A stretch of 64,000 bases of DNA from Marinobacter sp. THAF197a (GTDB lineage Bacteria > Pseudomonadota > Gammaproteobacteria > Pseudomonadales > Oleiphilaceae), in NCBI RefSeq assembly GCF_009363275.1, contig NZ_CP045324.1:2976001-3040000 (forward strand), read 5' to 3'. The translations under genes and the position numbers were made by a program. Shown in pieces: positions 1 through 8,392 of the stretch. The notes under the pieces are model-generated. The model was not told where the DNA came from. It worked only from the letters and a program-made list of their open reading frames with translations, and made no database searches. Numbering within the stretch: the first letter of the stretch is position 1; each line of letters starts with the position of its first letter.

Positions 1-336
1 CATGCCATCTGGAAGGGGCAACAGGTTGGATTCGGGGGCAACGACCTCCTCAGCAAACGCACCCCAACCTGTGAGGGCGGCCACCCGGTCGCCTGGCTTG
101 AAACGGGTGACTTTCTCGCCCACTTCGATCACTTCACCCGCCAGCTCGCCGCCCGGTGAGAATGGCATGGGTGGCTGCAACTGGTACTTGCCCTCAATGA
201 TCAGGGTATCCGGGAAATTGAGGCCCGCGGCCTTCACCCGGATTTTCACGCCCCGGCCCTTGGCTTCCGGGCTTGGGATGTCTTCAATAACCAGGTTTTT
301 GGCAGGTCCGTATTCTTTACACAGAATGGCTTTCAT
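1..336 (-). CDS. Quinone oxidoreductase / zinc-type alcohol dehydrogenase family protein, N-terminal part
   Basis: This is the N-terminal 112 codons of a medium-chain dehydrogenase/reductase; the rest lies beyond the left edge. The protein begins MKAILCKEYGP and contains the GroES-like fold signature (GLNFPDTLIIEGKYQ, then FSPGGELAGEVIEVG and FKPGDRVAAL), as in NADPH:quinone oxidoreductases. No structural zinc cysteine cluster is visible in the part present. The start is ATG at 336, preceded on the minus strand by an AGGAGA ribosome binding site. The substrate cannot be told. It could equally be an acryloyl-CoA-reductase-like member. Confidence 0.85.
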   Translation of the reverse strand, partial: MKAILCKEYGPAKNLVIEDIPSPEAKGRGVKIRVKAAGLNFPDTLIIEGKYQLQPPMPFSPGGELAGEVIEVGEKVTRFKPGDRVAALTGWGAFAEEVVAPESNLLPLPDGM

Positions 337-499
337 GATCTCTCCTGATGCTGTCGGGCCGATCAGCGTGACTGCAGTGTTCGGGCTCAAGCGGCGTTTT
401 GTTCAGCTTTTTTATTGAATCGCATCAAGCTAAACGCAGTTGCATCATGAAGCAAATCAAGATCGCTTATCATTTCGCATAAACCACGCTGATTCAGCC

Positions 500-1069
500 T
501 TACAACAGGGTCGCGCTGACCGCCAGCGCCACGACCAGGCCCACCGCAGCAACAACCAACCCGGCTTTAAGGCCTGGAGACAGGGTTTGTGGGGCGGGTG
601 ACGTACTGCGGACCGGCTCGTCGTAGTTGACCAGCTTCTGGTCCTGACTGGAGCGGCGGATCAGGTCAATCATTTCTTCACACTGGGTGCTGTCAAAAGC
701 CGATGGGTTGAACTCTGGCAAGTGGTGCTTCTGAAGAAATGCCTGAACATCTGCAGACGCCGGCACGTACTTCATCGACCAGTTTGTGAACGACCGCTCG
801 GCCACGGGCTCCTCGATCAACGTCCGGACATTACGATGCCTTGGGTCCTGAAGAATTCTCTGGTATGTATCACGAACGGCTTCCTCTTCGCCCTCCAGAT
901 ATTGGAAAAAACGGTTGTCACCGTAATACAGCCCGCCTACAAGCCCTACTTTTCCGTTGTTGCGACGAGACACAAGCAGAATACGGGCAACGTGGGGTTC
1001 CACCCCTTTCTCCAGAGGTTTGGCTTCAAAGGTCGCTTCACTGGCGTAGGCAAGACGAATCAGCGGCAT
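500..1069 (-). CDS. BLUF-domain blue-light sensor with C-terminal membrane anchor
   Basis: A 189-residue protein with an N-terminal BLUF (blue light using FAD) domain at about residues 2-100. The flavin-site residues are visible by spacing against AppA: Tyr8, Asn38 (in RRNNGK), Gln56 (in FFQYLEG), Trp97 and Met99 (in NWSMKY). A linker of about 60 residues follows, rich in charged residues and then Ser/Pro. Residues about 165-187 form one hydrophobic segment (GLKAGLVVAAVGLVVALAVS) that should place the sensor at the inner membrane. There is no EAL, GGDEF or cyclase output domain, so the partner is unknown. An insertion of about six residues lies between Tyr8 and Asn38 relative to AppA. It is divergent from the TRIC-like gene. 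Confidence 0.9.
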   Translation of the reverse strand: MPLIRLAYASEATFEAKPLEKGVEPHVARILLVSRRNNGKVGLVGGLYYGDNRFFQYLEGEEEAVRDTYQRILQDPRHRNVRTLIEEPVAERSFTNWSMKYVPASADVQAFLQKHHLPEFNPSAFDSTQCEEMIDLIRRSSQDQKLVNYDEPVRSTSPAPQTLSPGLKAGLVVAAVGLVVALAVSATLL

Positions 1070-1291
1070 TTATGGTGTACTCCGGATCAATGAAAACAGG
1101 GATCGCTGAACATACGCCCTGCCAGGGGCTGGCAGATCACTCCCCGGGTAATTCTGCATCCTGTCTCTGTTCTTCATCCTGGCCCGGCACAATGGCGTGC
1201 CGTCAGGTGAATTCGAGCCCGTTTTCAGCTATCCTTCGCGCTCCCGTTTGATCGCCTTTGCTTACGTACACTTTCTGCCCCAGAGCCGGCC

Positions 1292-1909
1292 ATGTTCGAC
1301 ATCATCTATACACTTGAAATGATTGGGGTTGTGGCATTTGCCATTTCCGGCATGATTGTCGCGCGTTCGAAGAACATGGACCCGGTGGGCATTTTTGCCA
1401 TCGGTTTTATTACTGCGCTGGGTGGTGGCACGTTGCGAGATCTGATCATGGATAACCACCCGCTGTACTGGATCAAGCACCAGGAACAGCCCATCCTGAT
1501 TCTCGCCATGGCGATTGTGTTCAGTTACTGGAGCCGGGCGCACAGCCTCAAGGAATCCCGTATCGTTTTCCCGGATGCCATTGGCCTCGGCATTTTCTCG
1601 ATTCTCGGCGCCCAGTTGGCGCTGGACCTGGGCCATTCCTGGTTTATCGCGTCCATGCTCGGGGTAATGACGGGCTGCTTCGGCGGCGCACTGCGCGACA
1701 CTCTGTGCAACGAAGTCCCCTTCATCTTTCGTAAGGATCAGATCTACGCCTCCATCGCGTTCGCCGGCTGCTGGCTGTACTTTGTGTGCCAGTGGTATCT
1801 GGAAAGCGAGTCCATCGCCCTGACCATCGGCCTGTTGTTCATAGTAACCGTACGCATGCTGGCCGTTCGTTTCGATATCCGGCTGCAGCGAGATCACAGC
1901 ACGGGCTGA
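1292..1909 (+). CDS. TRIC/UPF0126 family membrane protein (YicG-like)
   Basis: A 205-residue integral membrane protein of the trimeric intracellular cation (TRIC) channel family, known in bacteria as UPF0126 or YicG. The two internal repeats are clear: the first carries GGGTLRDLI and the second GGALRDTLC, each before a membrane helix, and helices fill almost the whole length. Bacterial relatives are described as monovalent cation channels or glycine carriers, so the permeant here is not settled. The start is ATG at 1292, 32 bases downstream of the end of a gene-free stretch. The 1070-1291 gap holds no other gene I can support. Confidence 0.88.
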   Translation: MFDIIYTLEMIGVVAFAISGMIVARSKNMDPVGIFAIGFITALGGGTLRDLIMDNHPLYWIKHQEQPILILAMAIVFSYWSRAHSLKESRIVFPDAIGLGIFSILGAQLALDLGHSWFIASMLGVMTGCFGGALRDTLCNEVPFIFRKDQIYASIAFAGCWLYFVCQWYLESESIALTIGLLFIVTVRMLAVRFDIRLQRDHSTG

Positions 1910-2046
1910 ACGGTCAATCATTCCTTGGCCTTGGCCTGAGCCCCGTGAGCCGGTAAGATTGCCGTTTTTTCACCCAGTTCACGATTTCCGCACGTAAACA
2001 GAGTTTCAAACCCCAACCCAGGCATCCCGAGAGGCAGACCCCCGTC

Positions 2047-3345
2047 ATGCTTGAACGACTGTTTCAACTCCAGGCCCACGGCACCAATGTTCGTAAAGAA
2101 GTGGTAGCGGGCATTACCACCTTCCTGACCATGGCTTACATCATCGTGGTCAACCCCAGCCTACTGTCCTCCACCGGCATGGACTTCGGTGCGGTATTTG
2201 TTGCGACCTGCCTGGCAGCAGTGATCGGCACCCTGATTATGGGCCTGTGGGCCAACTACCCCATCGCTCTGGCCCCGGGCATGGGCCTGAACGCGTTCTT
2301 TTCGTTCACCGTGGTAGGCAGCATGGGGTACACCTGGCAGGTGGCCCTGGGCGCGGTATTTCTCTCCGGTTTTCTGTTCTTCCTGCTGAGCATCTTCAAG
2401 GTGCGGGAGTGGATCATCAATTCCATTCCCATGTCTTTGCGGTTTGGCATTTCTGCCGGCATTGGCTTCTTCCTGGCCCTGATTGCCCTGAAAAACGCAG
2501 GCATTGTGGTTGATCACCCCGCTACGCTGGTCAGTCTGGGTGACGTCATGGTGCCAGAGGCCCTGCTTTTCTTCGGTGGTTTTGTGCTGATCTGTGCGCT
2601 GTCTTTCCGTCAGATCACCGGTTCTGTGATGATCGGCATTATCGCCATTACCGTGATCGCGATGATGCTGGGTATGGTGGAATACCAGGGGCTTGTGTCC
2701 GCCCCACCAAGCATTGCCCCCACCTTCATGCAACTGGACCTGGCCGGCGCCCTGAACGTAGGCATGATCAGCGTGGTGTTTGCCTTCCTGTTTGTGGACC
2801 TGTTCGATACTTCCGGCACCCTGGTGGGCGCTGCCCAAAAAGGCGGCCTGCTGGATAAAGACGGCAAACTGCCGCGCCTGGGCCGGGCCCTGATGTCGGA
2901 TTCGGTAGCAACCATGGCGGGCTCTGCCCTGGGCACCTCCACCACCACCAGTTATGTGGAATCCACCGCCGGTATCGCGGCAGGTGGCCGCACCGGCCTG
3001 ACCGCCGTCGTGGTCGCCCTGCTGTTCCTGGCCTGCCTGCTGTTCTCACCCATTGCCAGCGTTATCCCGCCTTACGCAACGGCCCCGGCGTTGCTTTACG
3101 TTGCCTGTCTGATGGCCAGCGGTCTGAAACTGGTGGACTGGGACGACATCACCGACATCGCACCGGCCATCGTCACCGCCTTGATGATGCCGCTGACGTT
3201 TTCTATCGCCCATGGTATTGCCCTCGGCTTTATCACCTACGTGGCAGTCAAGGCCCTGGCCGGCAAATGGTCTGACCTGAACTGGAGTGTCACCACCATC
3301 GCCGTTGTCTTCGTTCTGAAATTCATGTTCCTGGATCTGGCGTAA
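2047..3345 (+). CDS. NCS2-family purine permease (AzgA/PbuG-like)
   Basis: A 432-residue transporter, hydrophobic throughout, of the NCS2 adenine/guanine/hypoxanthine subfamily. Diagnostic stretches are GITTFLTMAYIIVVNP near the N-terminus, ALAPGMGLNAFF (the family motif after helix 3), LFVDLFDTSGTLVG, and GTSTTTSYVESTAGIAAGGRTGL. The length matches E. coli AdeP/GhxP proteins. It should import a purine base by proton symport at the inner membrane. Adenine phosphoribosyltransferase begins 22 bases downstream on the same strand, so the pair looks like a purine uptake and salvage operon. That favours adenine as a substrate, as an inference. Confidence 0.93.
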   Translation: MLERLFQLQAHGTNVRKEVVAGITTFLTMAYIIVVNPSLLSSTGMDFGAVFVATCLAAVIGTLIMGLWANYPIALAPGMGLNAFFSFTVVGSMGYTWQVALGAVFLSGFLFFLLSIFKVREWIINSIPMSLRFGISAGIGFFLALIALKNAGIVVDHPATLVSLGDVMVPEALLFFGGFVLICALSFRQITGSVMIGIIAITVIAMMLGMVEYQGLVSAPPSIAPTFMQLDLAGALNVGMISVVFAFLFVDLFDTSGTLVGAAQKGGLLDKDGKLPRLGRALMSDSVATMAGSALGTSTTTSYVESTAGIAAGGRTGLTAVVVALLFLACLLFSPIASVIPPYATAPALLYVACLMASGLKLVDWDDITDIAPAIVTALMMPLTFSIAHGIALGFITYVAVKALAGKWSDLNWSVTTIAVVFVLKFMFLDLA

Positions 3346-3367
3346 GCCGGGTCCACACAGGTGAGTT

Positions 3368-3910
3368 ATGGATTATTTTTCCGAGAGTATAAAGAAAGCC
3401 ATCCGCACCGTGCCGGACTGGCCAAAGCCCGGGGTTTCCTTCCGGGATATCACCACGGTTCTGCAAGACAAGACCGCGTTCCGCAAGCTGATTGACGCCT
3501 TTGTGCACCGCTACCATGGCCAGCAAATCGACGCCGTGGCCGCGGTGGATGCCCGCGGTTTTATCATCGGCTCGGCCCTGGCCTATGAGCTCAACGCCTC
3601 ACTGGTACTGGTGCGCAAGAAGGGTAAACTGCCTTTTGATACCTTGGTGGAAGACTACGAGCTGGAATACGGCACGGCGTCGGTGGAGCTGCACAAGGAC
3701 GCCTTCAAGCCGGGCGATAAAGTGGTGCTGGTAGACGACCTGATTGCCACCGGCGGCACCATGCTGGCCGCAACCCGACTGATTCGGCGCATTGGCGCGG
3801 AAATCGTGGAAGTAGCCGCCATGATCGACCTGCCGGACCTGGGCGGTTCGCGCAAGCTGCAGGAAGACGGCCTGCAGGTTTATACTGTGTGTTCGTTCGA
3901 GGGAGAATAA
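3368..3910 (+). CDS. apt: Adenine phosphoribosyltransferase
   Basis: A 180-residue enzyme converting adenine and PRPP to AMP in purine salvage. The PRPP-binding loop is [14 protein letters not shown] near residues 118-131. The N-terminal APRT signature [15 protein letters not shown] lies at about residues 17-31, followed by [17 protein letters not shown]. Length and order match the APRT family. The start is ATG at 3368, 22 bases after the purine permease stop. A FAH-family gene begins 21 bases downstream, so the three genes may share a transcript. Confidence 0.96.
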   Translation: MDYFSESIKKAIRTVPDWPKPGVSFRDITTVLQDKTAFRKLIDAFVHRYHGQQIDAVAAVDARGFIIGSALAYELNASLVLVRKKGKLPFDTLVEDYELEYGTASVELHKDAFKPGDKVVLVDDLIATGGTMLAATRLIRRIGAEIVEVAAMIDLPDLGGSRKLQEDGLQVYTVCSFEGE

Positions 3911-3931
3911 CCACCGTTAAAGGAGGCGACC

Positions 3932-4594
3932 ATGCCCGATTATCAACATCACTGGAAAGATGGCACACCGGTTCATCTACCCCTGGGCAAAATCGTGTGC
4001 ATTGGTCGCAACTACGCTGAGCACGCGCGGGAACTGAATAACCCGGTGCCCGACGAGCCGTTGCTGTTCATCAAACCGTCAACGGCAGCGGTACATATTA
4101 CCCGCCCTCTGGACTTCCCCCGCAACCAGGGCGAAGTCCACTTTGAAACCGAACTGGCCGTGCTCATCGGCCGGCCGCTCACCAACGCTTCTGCCAGCGA
4201 AGCCGAGGGTGCCATTCTGGGCTACGGCCTGGCGCTGGACCTGACGCTGCGGGATGTACAAAGCAAGCTCAAGGAGAAAGGCCAGCCCTGGGAGCGGGCA
4301 AAGGCCTTTGACGGCGCCTGCCCGCTCTCCCCGTTTGTGGCTGCCGACAAGCTTCCCAAAGGCAACATCCGTTTCACTCTGGACATCAACGGACAACGCC
4401 AACAGACCGGCGACACCCGTGATATGCTGAACCCCATTGTGCCGCTGATCGCCCACATGAGCAGCCAGTTCACCCTGCAGCCCGGGGACGTGGTGCTGAC
4501 CGGAACTCCGAAAGGCGTCGGGCCACTGGTCTCCGGCCAGACCCTGTCGCTGGAACTGGAAGATGTGCTGTTTGTGGAGACAACAGTGGTCTGA
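3932..4594 (+). CDS. Fumarylacetoacetate hydrolase (FAH) family protein, YcgM-like
   Basis: A 220-residue FAH-fold protein. Visible signatures are GKIVCIGRNYAEHA near the N-terminus, FETELAVLIGRP (metal ligand Glu), LALDLTLRDVQ, AKAFDGACPLSPFV, and GDVVLTGTPKGVGP near the C-terminus. These are the metal site and active-site segments of acylpyruvate hydrolases and oxaloacetate decarboxylases of the FAHD1/YcgM group. The exact substrate cannot be read. It follows apt closely, with an AAGGAGG ribosome binding site just before the ATG. Confidence 0.9.
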   Translation: MPDYQHHWKDGTPVHLPLGKIVCIGRNYAEHARELNNPVPDEPLLFIKPSTAAVHITRPLDFPRNQGEVHFETELAVLIGRPLTNASASEAEGAILGYGLALDLTLRDVQSKLKEKGQPWERAKAFDGACPLSPFVAADKLPKGNIRFTLDINGQRQQTGDTRDMLNPIVPLIAHMSSQFTLQPGDVVLTGTPKGVGPLVSGQTLSLELEDVLFVETTVV

Positions 4595-4654
4595 TTTGCC
4601 CGCCTGAACGCATATTCAGGCGAACCACGCGTTTCAGGGGAAACAGACAGGACC

Positions 4655-5959
4655 ATGGCGAAGAAACCAGTTACGTCCCGTACAGGACGCTTCTTCAAAC
4701 TCGCAGGCATGACCGCCTCCGTGGCGGGCCAGTACGCCGGCCAAAGGGCCCGGCGCATGTTCCGCACCGTCGACGACGAAGGCGCTCGCAGCGAAAGCTA
4801 CACCCGCATGGCCGGCGAGATTGCCGACACCTTGGGTGAACTCAAGGGTGCGGTGATGAAGGTGGGGCAAATTGCGTCCCAGACCCAGGACTTCCTGCCC
4901 AAAGAGTTTTCCCAGGCTCTGGAAAAGCTCCAGAAAGAAGCCCCACCCATGCCTTTCGATGTGATTCTCGCGCAGGTCGAGAGCGAGCTGGGCAAACCGG
5001 TGGGTGAACTGTTCGAGTACCTGCAGGAAGCCCCCTACGCATCCGCCTCCATAGGCCAGGTACATCGTGCTCGGCTGCACGACGGCACCGATGTGATTGT
5101 CAAGGTGCAGTACCCCGGCGTTGACGAATCCTGCGACTCCGACCTGAAACAGCTACGCCTGGCCCTGAAGCTGGGCGGCCTGCTGAAAATGCCCAAGGAG
5201 ACCGTAGACCAGCTGTTCGGCGAAATCCGCCTGCGCCTGAAAGAAGAACTGGACTACGAAAACGAAGCCCGCAATCTCAAACTCTTTCACGAATTCCACA
5301 AAGACCAGTCCTGGGTGGTTATTCCGGAGGTGGTCGACAGCCACTCCACCCGGCGGGTACTGACCCTGGAACTGGTGGAAGGCGACCATGTCAGCCAGGT
5401 GACCCCGGAACGCTACAGCCAGGAAACCCTCAACGACATCGGCCACCGCATCTTCACCATCATGGCCGACCAACTGTTCCGCTTCCAGTGCATCCACGGC
5501 GATCCCCACGCTGGGAACTTCGCCTACCGGCCGGATGGCACCATCATCATGTATGACTTTGGCTGCGTGAAGAAACTGAAGCCGGAGATTGTAGAGGCGT
5601 ACCGTAAGGCTCTGATCGCGGCTCTGGACGAGGACTACCAGGCACTCGACGAGTACCTGATTGATTTGGGCGCCCGCGTGGACAACCAGCCGGCGGTCGA
5701 TGAGGCTTATTACGCCATGTGGCGGGACATTCTGATCATCCCGTTCCTGAATGATGAACCCTATGACTTTGCCGAGGCAGACATCCACAAGCATGTGGCG
5801 GCAAAAACCAGCACGGTGTTTAAGTACCTGGATTACTTCAAACCGCCGGTGGAAAGTATCTTTATTGACCGGATGATTGCCGGACACTACTGGATGCTGA
5901 AGCGGCTGGGCGTCCAGGCAGCCTTCAGAAGTGAATTAGAGAAATACCTGCGAAGTTGA
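4655..5959 (+). CDS. ABC1/UbiB-family (AarF-like) atypical kinase
   Basis: A 434-residue member of the ABC1/ADCK atypical kinase family, whose members support ubiquinone synthesis or lipid handling. The family KxGQ motif is seen in AVMKVGQIASQ (residues about 66-76), followed by ASASIGQVHRARLHDG with the alanine-rich nucleotide loop. Then come VIVKVQYPG (catalytic Lys), IHGDPHAGNF (catalytic loop) and MYDFGCVK (DFG). There is no C-terminal membrane helix as in UbiB itself, and an ubiB-like context (ubiE, ubiJ) is absent, so I do not name it ubiB. The stop codon is immediately followed by hairpin repeat A. Confidence 0.9.
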   Translation: MAKKPVTSRTGRFFKLAGMTASVAGQYAGQRARRMFRTVDDEGARSESYTRMAGEIADTLGELKGAVMKVGQIASQTQDFLPKEFSQALEKLQKEAPPMPFDVILAQVESELGKPVGELFEYLQEAPYASASIGQVHRARLHDGTDVIVKVQYPGVDESCDSDLKQLRLALKLGGLLKMPKETVDQLFGEIRLRLKEELDYENEARNLKLFHEFHKDQSWVVIPEVVDSHSTRRVLTLELVEGDHVSQVTPERYSQETLNDIGHRIFTIMADQLFRFQCIHGDPHAGNFAYRPDGTIIMYDFGCVKKLKPEIVEAYRKALIAALDEDYQALDEYLIDLGARVDNQPAVDEAYYAMWRDILIIPFLNDEPYDFAEADIHKHVAAKTSTVFKYLDYFKPPVESIFIDRMIAGHYWMLKRLGVQAAFRSELEKYLRS

Positions 5960-5964
5960 GGCAA

Positions 5965-6079
5965 GAGTCCTGTCGGGGAGGGCCTTCCAAAACTGTGCGG
6001 AGCCATGGATGGCGGAGCCCAAGCGCCACAGGGATGTGCCGAAGGAGCGTGTTTTGGAAGGCCCTCCCCGACAGGACTC
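5965..6079. repeat. Hairpin repeat A (AAAAC subtype)
   Basis: Two perfectly complementary 29-base arms at 5965-5993 and 6051-6079 enclose a 57-base centre. The arm tips read CCTTCCAAAAC and its complement. The centre begins TGTGCGGAGCCATGGATGGC and ends GTGCCGAAGGAGCGT. It lies between convergent genes (ABC1 kinase and the broken sirtuin), so it could also end transcription from both sides, although no T-tract follows. The centre is nearly identical to that of copy G at 63.9 kb read on the other strand. Confidence 0.93.
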
Positions 6080-6091
6080 CATTCTCCAAAA

Positions 6092-6769
6092 TCAGAGAAA
6101 GCTCGAAACCCACTCCCTCAGGCCATCGCTGGCACCTTTCCGGATCACTCTGGCACGTGAAACCGAGGCTGGTTCTCCCGGATCAATCACGGTGATGGGC
6201 ACATCGATGTCCACTTCGTAGACCAGCCCAGCGGCCGGGTATACCTGTAGTGACGTTCCCACAATCAGTAACTGGTCTGCAGTGCGAACCACTTCTGCGG
6301 CTGCATCCAGCATCGGCACTTCCTCACCGAACCAGACAATGTGCGGCCGGAGCTGGGTACCCAGATCACAGGTGTCGCCGGGCTTGATGTCGTTGTACCC
6401 GATATCGTAGATCAGCTCAGGGTTAACCGAGCTGCGGGCCTTGGTGAGTTCACCGTGAAGGTGGATCACGTTGGAGGAGCCGCCCCGCTCATGCAGGTCA
6501 TCCACGTTCTGGGTGACTACGGTAACCCGGTAGCGGTTTTCCAGCTCGGCCAACAGGCGGTGAGCAGGATTGGGCTGTACCGATTCCAGCTGGTGCCGGC
6601 GTTAATTGTAGAACCGCAGCACCAGCTCCTGATTGCGGGCAAAGGCCTCCGGCGTGGCCACATCGTACACGCTGTGTTGCTCCCACAGGCCGCCGCTGTC
6701 GCGGAAGGTGGAGAGACCGCTTTCGGCGCTGATACCAGCGCCGGTGAGCACGACAATGTGTTCCTGCAC
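6092..6769 (-). pseudogene. NAD-dependent sirtuin deacylase (CobB-like), interrupted by one nonsense codon
   Basis: Read on the minus strand from a GTG at 6769, the frame encodes a complete sirtuin of about 226 codons. It opens with the NAD site [16 protein letters not shown], then TQNVDDLHE, catalytic His in HLHGELTKARS, VWFGEEVP, and GTSLQVYPAAG. A TAA at 6604-6602 falls in frame directly after RFYN and before RRHQLE, where relatives usually carry a Gln or other residue. No frameshift is needed on either side, so a single C-to-T change (CAA to TAA) would explain it. The protein belongs to the zinc-less group, with ARSSVNP replacing the first CxxC. It starts about 30 bases after the dehydrogenase stop. 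Confidence 0.85.
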
Positions 6770-6801
6770 TCGCCGAAAACCTCGCCTTCAACGAACCCGG
6801 A

Positions 6802-8205
6802 TCAATCGAAGATCTTGCCCGGGTTCATGATGCCATTGGGATCGAACACCTGCTTGATGCCGCGCAGATAGGCAATTTCTGCTTCACTGCGGGTGTACTG
6901 CAGGTAGGGCTTCTTGGTCATGCCCACGCCATGTTCGGCGGACACACTGCCCTGATAGCGCTCAACAATCTCGAACACCCACTTGTTCACCTGCTGGCAT
7001 TTCTCGAAGAAATCCTCGTTAGCCATACCTTCAGGCTTGAGAATGTTCAGATGCAGATTGCCGTCACCAATATGACCAAACCAGATAATCTCGAAATCCG
7101 GGTAGTGATCGGTTACCACACTCTCGATTTCCTGCAGGAAACCCGGCACCTTGGACACCACCACGGAAATGTCGTTCTTGTAAGGCGTGCGCGGGGCGAT
7201 GGATTCGGAAATCCGCTCCCGCAGCTGCCACAGGTTCTGGGCCTGGGTTTCACTCTGGCTGATCACGCCATCCAGTACCCAGCCTTCCTCTACGCAGTGC
7301 TCGAACAGTTCCATGGCGTCGTCCATTACCTGGTCAGAGACTGCCTCGAACTCCAGCAGGGCATAATAAGGCGCTTCAGTTTCAAACGGCGCCTGCACCT
7401 TGCCGTGAGCCAGAACGTGGCCCATCGCCTGATGGGAGAAGAACTCGTAGGCGGTCAGGTCCAGCTTGCTCTGGAACTTCTGCAGCACATCCATGGTGTT
7501 GGTAAGGTCACCCAGCCCCAGCACCAGCACCGTCAGGTTGTCTGGCTGGCGGGTGAGCTTCATGGTGGCTTCGGTAATGAAGCCCAGGGTACCCTCGGCA
7601 CCGATAAACAGATGGCGCAGGTCGTAGCCGGTGTTGTTCTTTTCCAGGTCCTTGTTCAGGTCCAGGATATCGCCCTTGCCGGTGACCACTTTCAAGCCGG
7701 CCACCCAGTCGCGGCTCATGCCGTAGCGGATCACCTTGATGCCGCCAGCATTGGTGGACAGGTTACCGCCGAGCTGGCTGGAGCCCGCGGAGGCAAAATC
7801 CACCGGGTAGTACAGGCCGTTTTCTTCGGCAAAATTCTGCAACTGTTCAGTTACCACCCCAGCCTGGCAACGCACAATGCGGTCGCTGGCGTTGAAATCC
7901 AGAATCTGGTTCATGTTGTCGAACGCGACGACCACCTCACCGTTCGCCGCCACCGCACCGGCACTCAAACCCGTGCGCCCGCCTGAGGGCACCAACGCTA
8001 TCTGGTTCTCATTGGCAAACTTCACCAGCGCCTGCACCTGCTCGGTGGTCTTGGGCAGAACGATTGCCAGTGGTTTGGGGGGATAGATCTTGGTCCAGTC
8101 CTTGCCGTAGGTGTCCAGGTCGGCCGGGTCCGTCAGCACTTTTCCCGGTGCGTCACCGGCGGCTACCAGCTCTTTCAGGGAAGCAATGATCTGTTCGGAA
8201 TTCAT
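6802..8205 (-). CDS. FAD-linked D-2-hydroxyglutarate dehydrogenase (GlcD/D-lactate dehydrogenase family)
   Basis: A 467-residue flavoprotein with an N-terminal PCMH-type FAD-binding domain: PKTTEQVQALVKFANE, then PSGGRTGLSAGA, and GSSQLGGNLSTNAGG. The C-terminal FAD-oxidase domain holds the metal-site stretch WFGHIGDGNLHLNI and SAEHGVGMTKKPYL. I chose ATG at 8205; a TTG at 8259 also opens the frame but adds a Pro-rich tail-like extension. The gene is divergent from serA. In Pseudomonas the D-2-hydroxyglutarate dehydrogenase sits beside serA and reoxidises the D-2-hydroxyglutarate that SerA makes from 2-oxoglutarate. That context favours this substrate over glycolate or D-lactate. Confidence 0.85.
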   Translation of the reverse strand: MNSEQIIASLKELVAAGDAPGKVLTDPADLDTYGKDWTKIYPPKPLAIVLPKTTEQVQALVKFANENQIALVPSGGRTGLSAGAVAANGEVVVAFDNMNQILDFNASDRIVRCQAGVVTEQLQNFAEENGLYYPVDFASAGSSQLGGNLSTNAGGIKVIRYGMSRDWVAGLKVVTGKGDILDLNKDLEKNNTGYDLRHLFIGAEGTLGFITEATMKLTRQPDNLTVLVLGLGDLTNTMDVLQKFQSKLDLTAYEFFSHQAMGHVLAHGKVQAPFETEAPYYALLEFEAVSDQVMDDAMELFEHCVEEGWVLDGVISQSETQAQNLWQLRERISESIAPRTPYKNDISVVVSKVPGFLQEIESVVTDHYPDFEIIWFGHIGDGNLHLNILKPEGMANEDFFEKCQQVNKWVFEIVERYQGSVSAEHGVGMTKKPYLQYTRSEAEIAYLRGIKQVFDPNGIMNPGKIFD

Positions 8206-8305
8206 GGATGCGTCAGTCTCGTCAGGTTTGGGCCGGGCCTGTGGTTCGGCGATTCGCAAGGAATTGATTCAGGCAAACCGGCGCGCTGTGAAAAGTTCCT
8301 TTTAT

Positions 8306-8316
8306 GGTATCATACC
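8306..8316. promoter_or_regulatory. Perfect short palindrome between D2HGDH and serA
   Basis: GGTATCATACC is an 11-base palindrome (5-base arms around one base) in the 187-base divergent region, preceded by an AT-rich run. It is a plausible operator or overlaps a -10 element for either direction. No regulator gene is adjacent, so the call rests only on symmetry and position. Confidence 0.3.
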
Positions 8317-8392
8317 GCCCCTGTTCTGTGAGCCGGGTTGACGATCCCCGGCCGCGGTCATTTCACGTGACGAAAGGTTCGGAAGCAAGCCC

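Noticed and set aside
1915..1975. Possible terminator after the TRIC-like gene (GCCGTTTTTT)
   Set aside because: Only about four pairs can form before the T-run, so the hairpin is unconvincing.
5956..6221. Short open frames through hairpin repeat A
   Set aside because: They read through both arms of the palindrome, lack ribosome binding sites and show no coding pattern.
6931..7986. A 351-codon plus-strand open frame opposite the D-2-hydroxyglutarate dehydrogenase
   Set aside because: The minus-strand gene has complete FAD-oxidase signatures; this frame has none.
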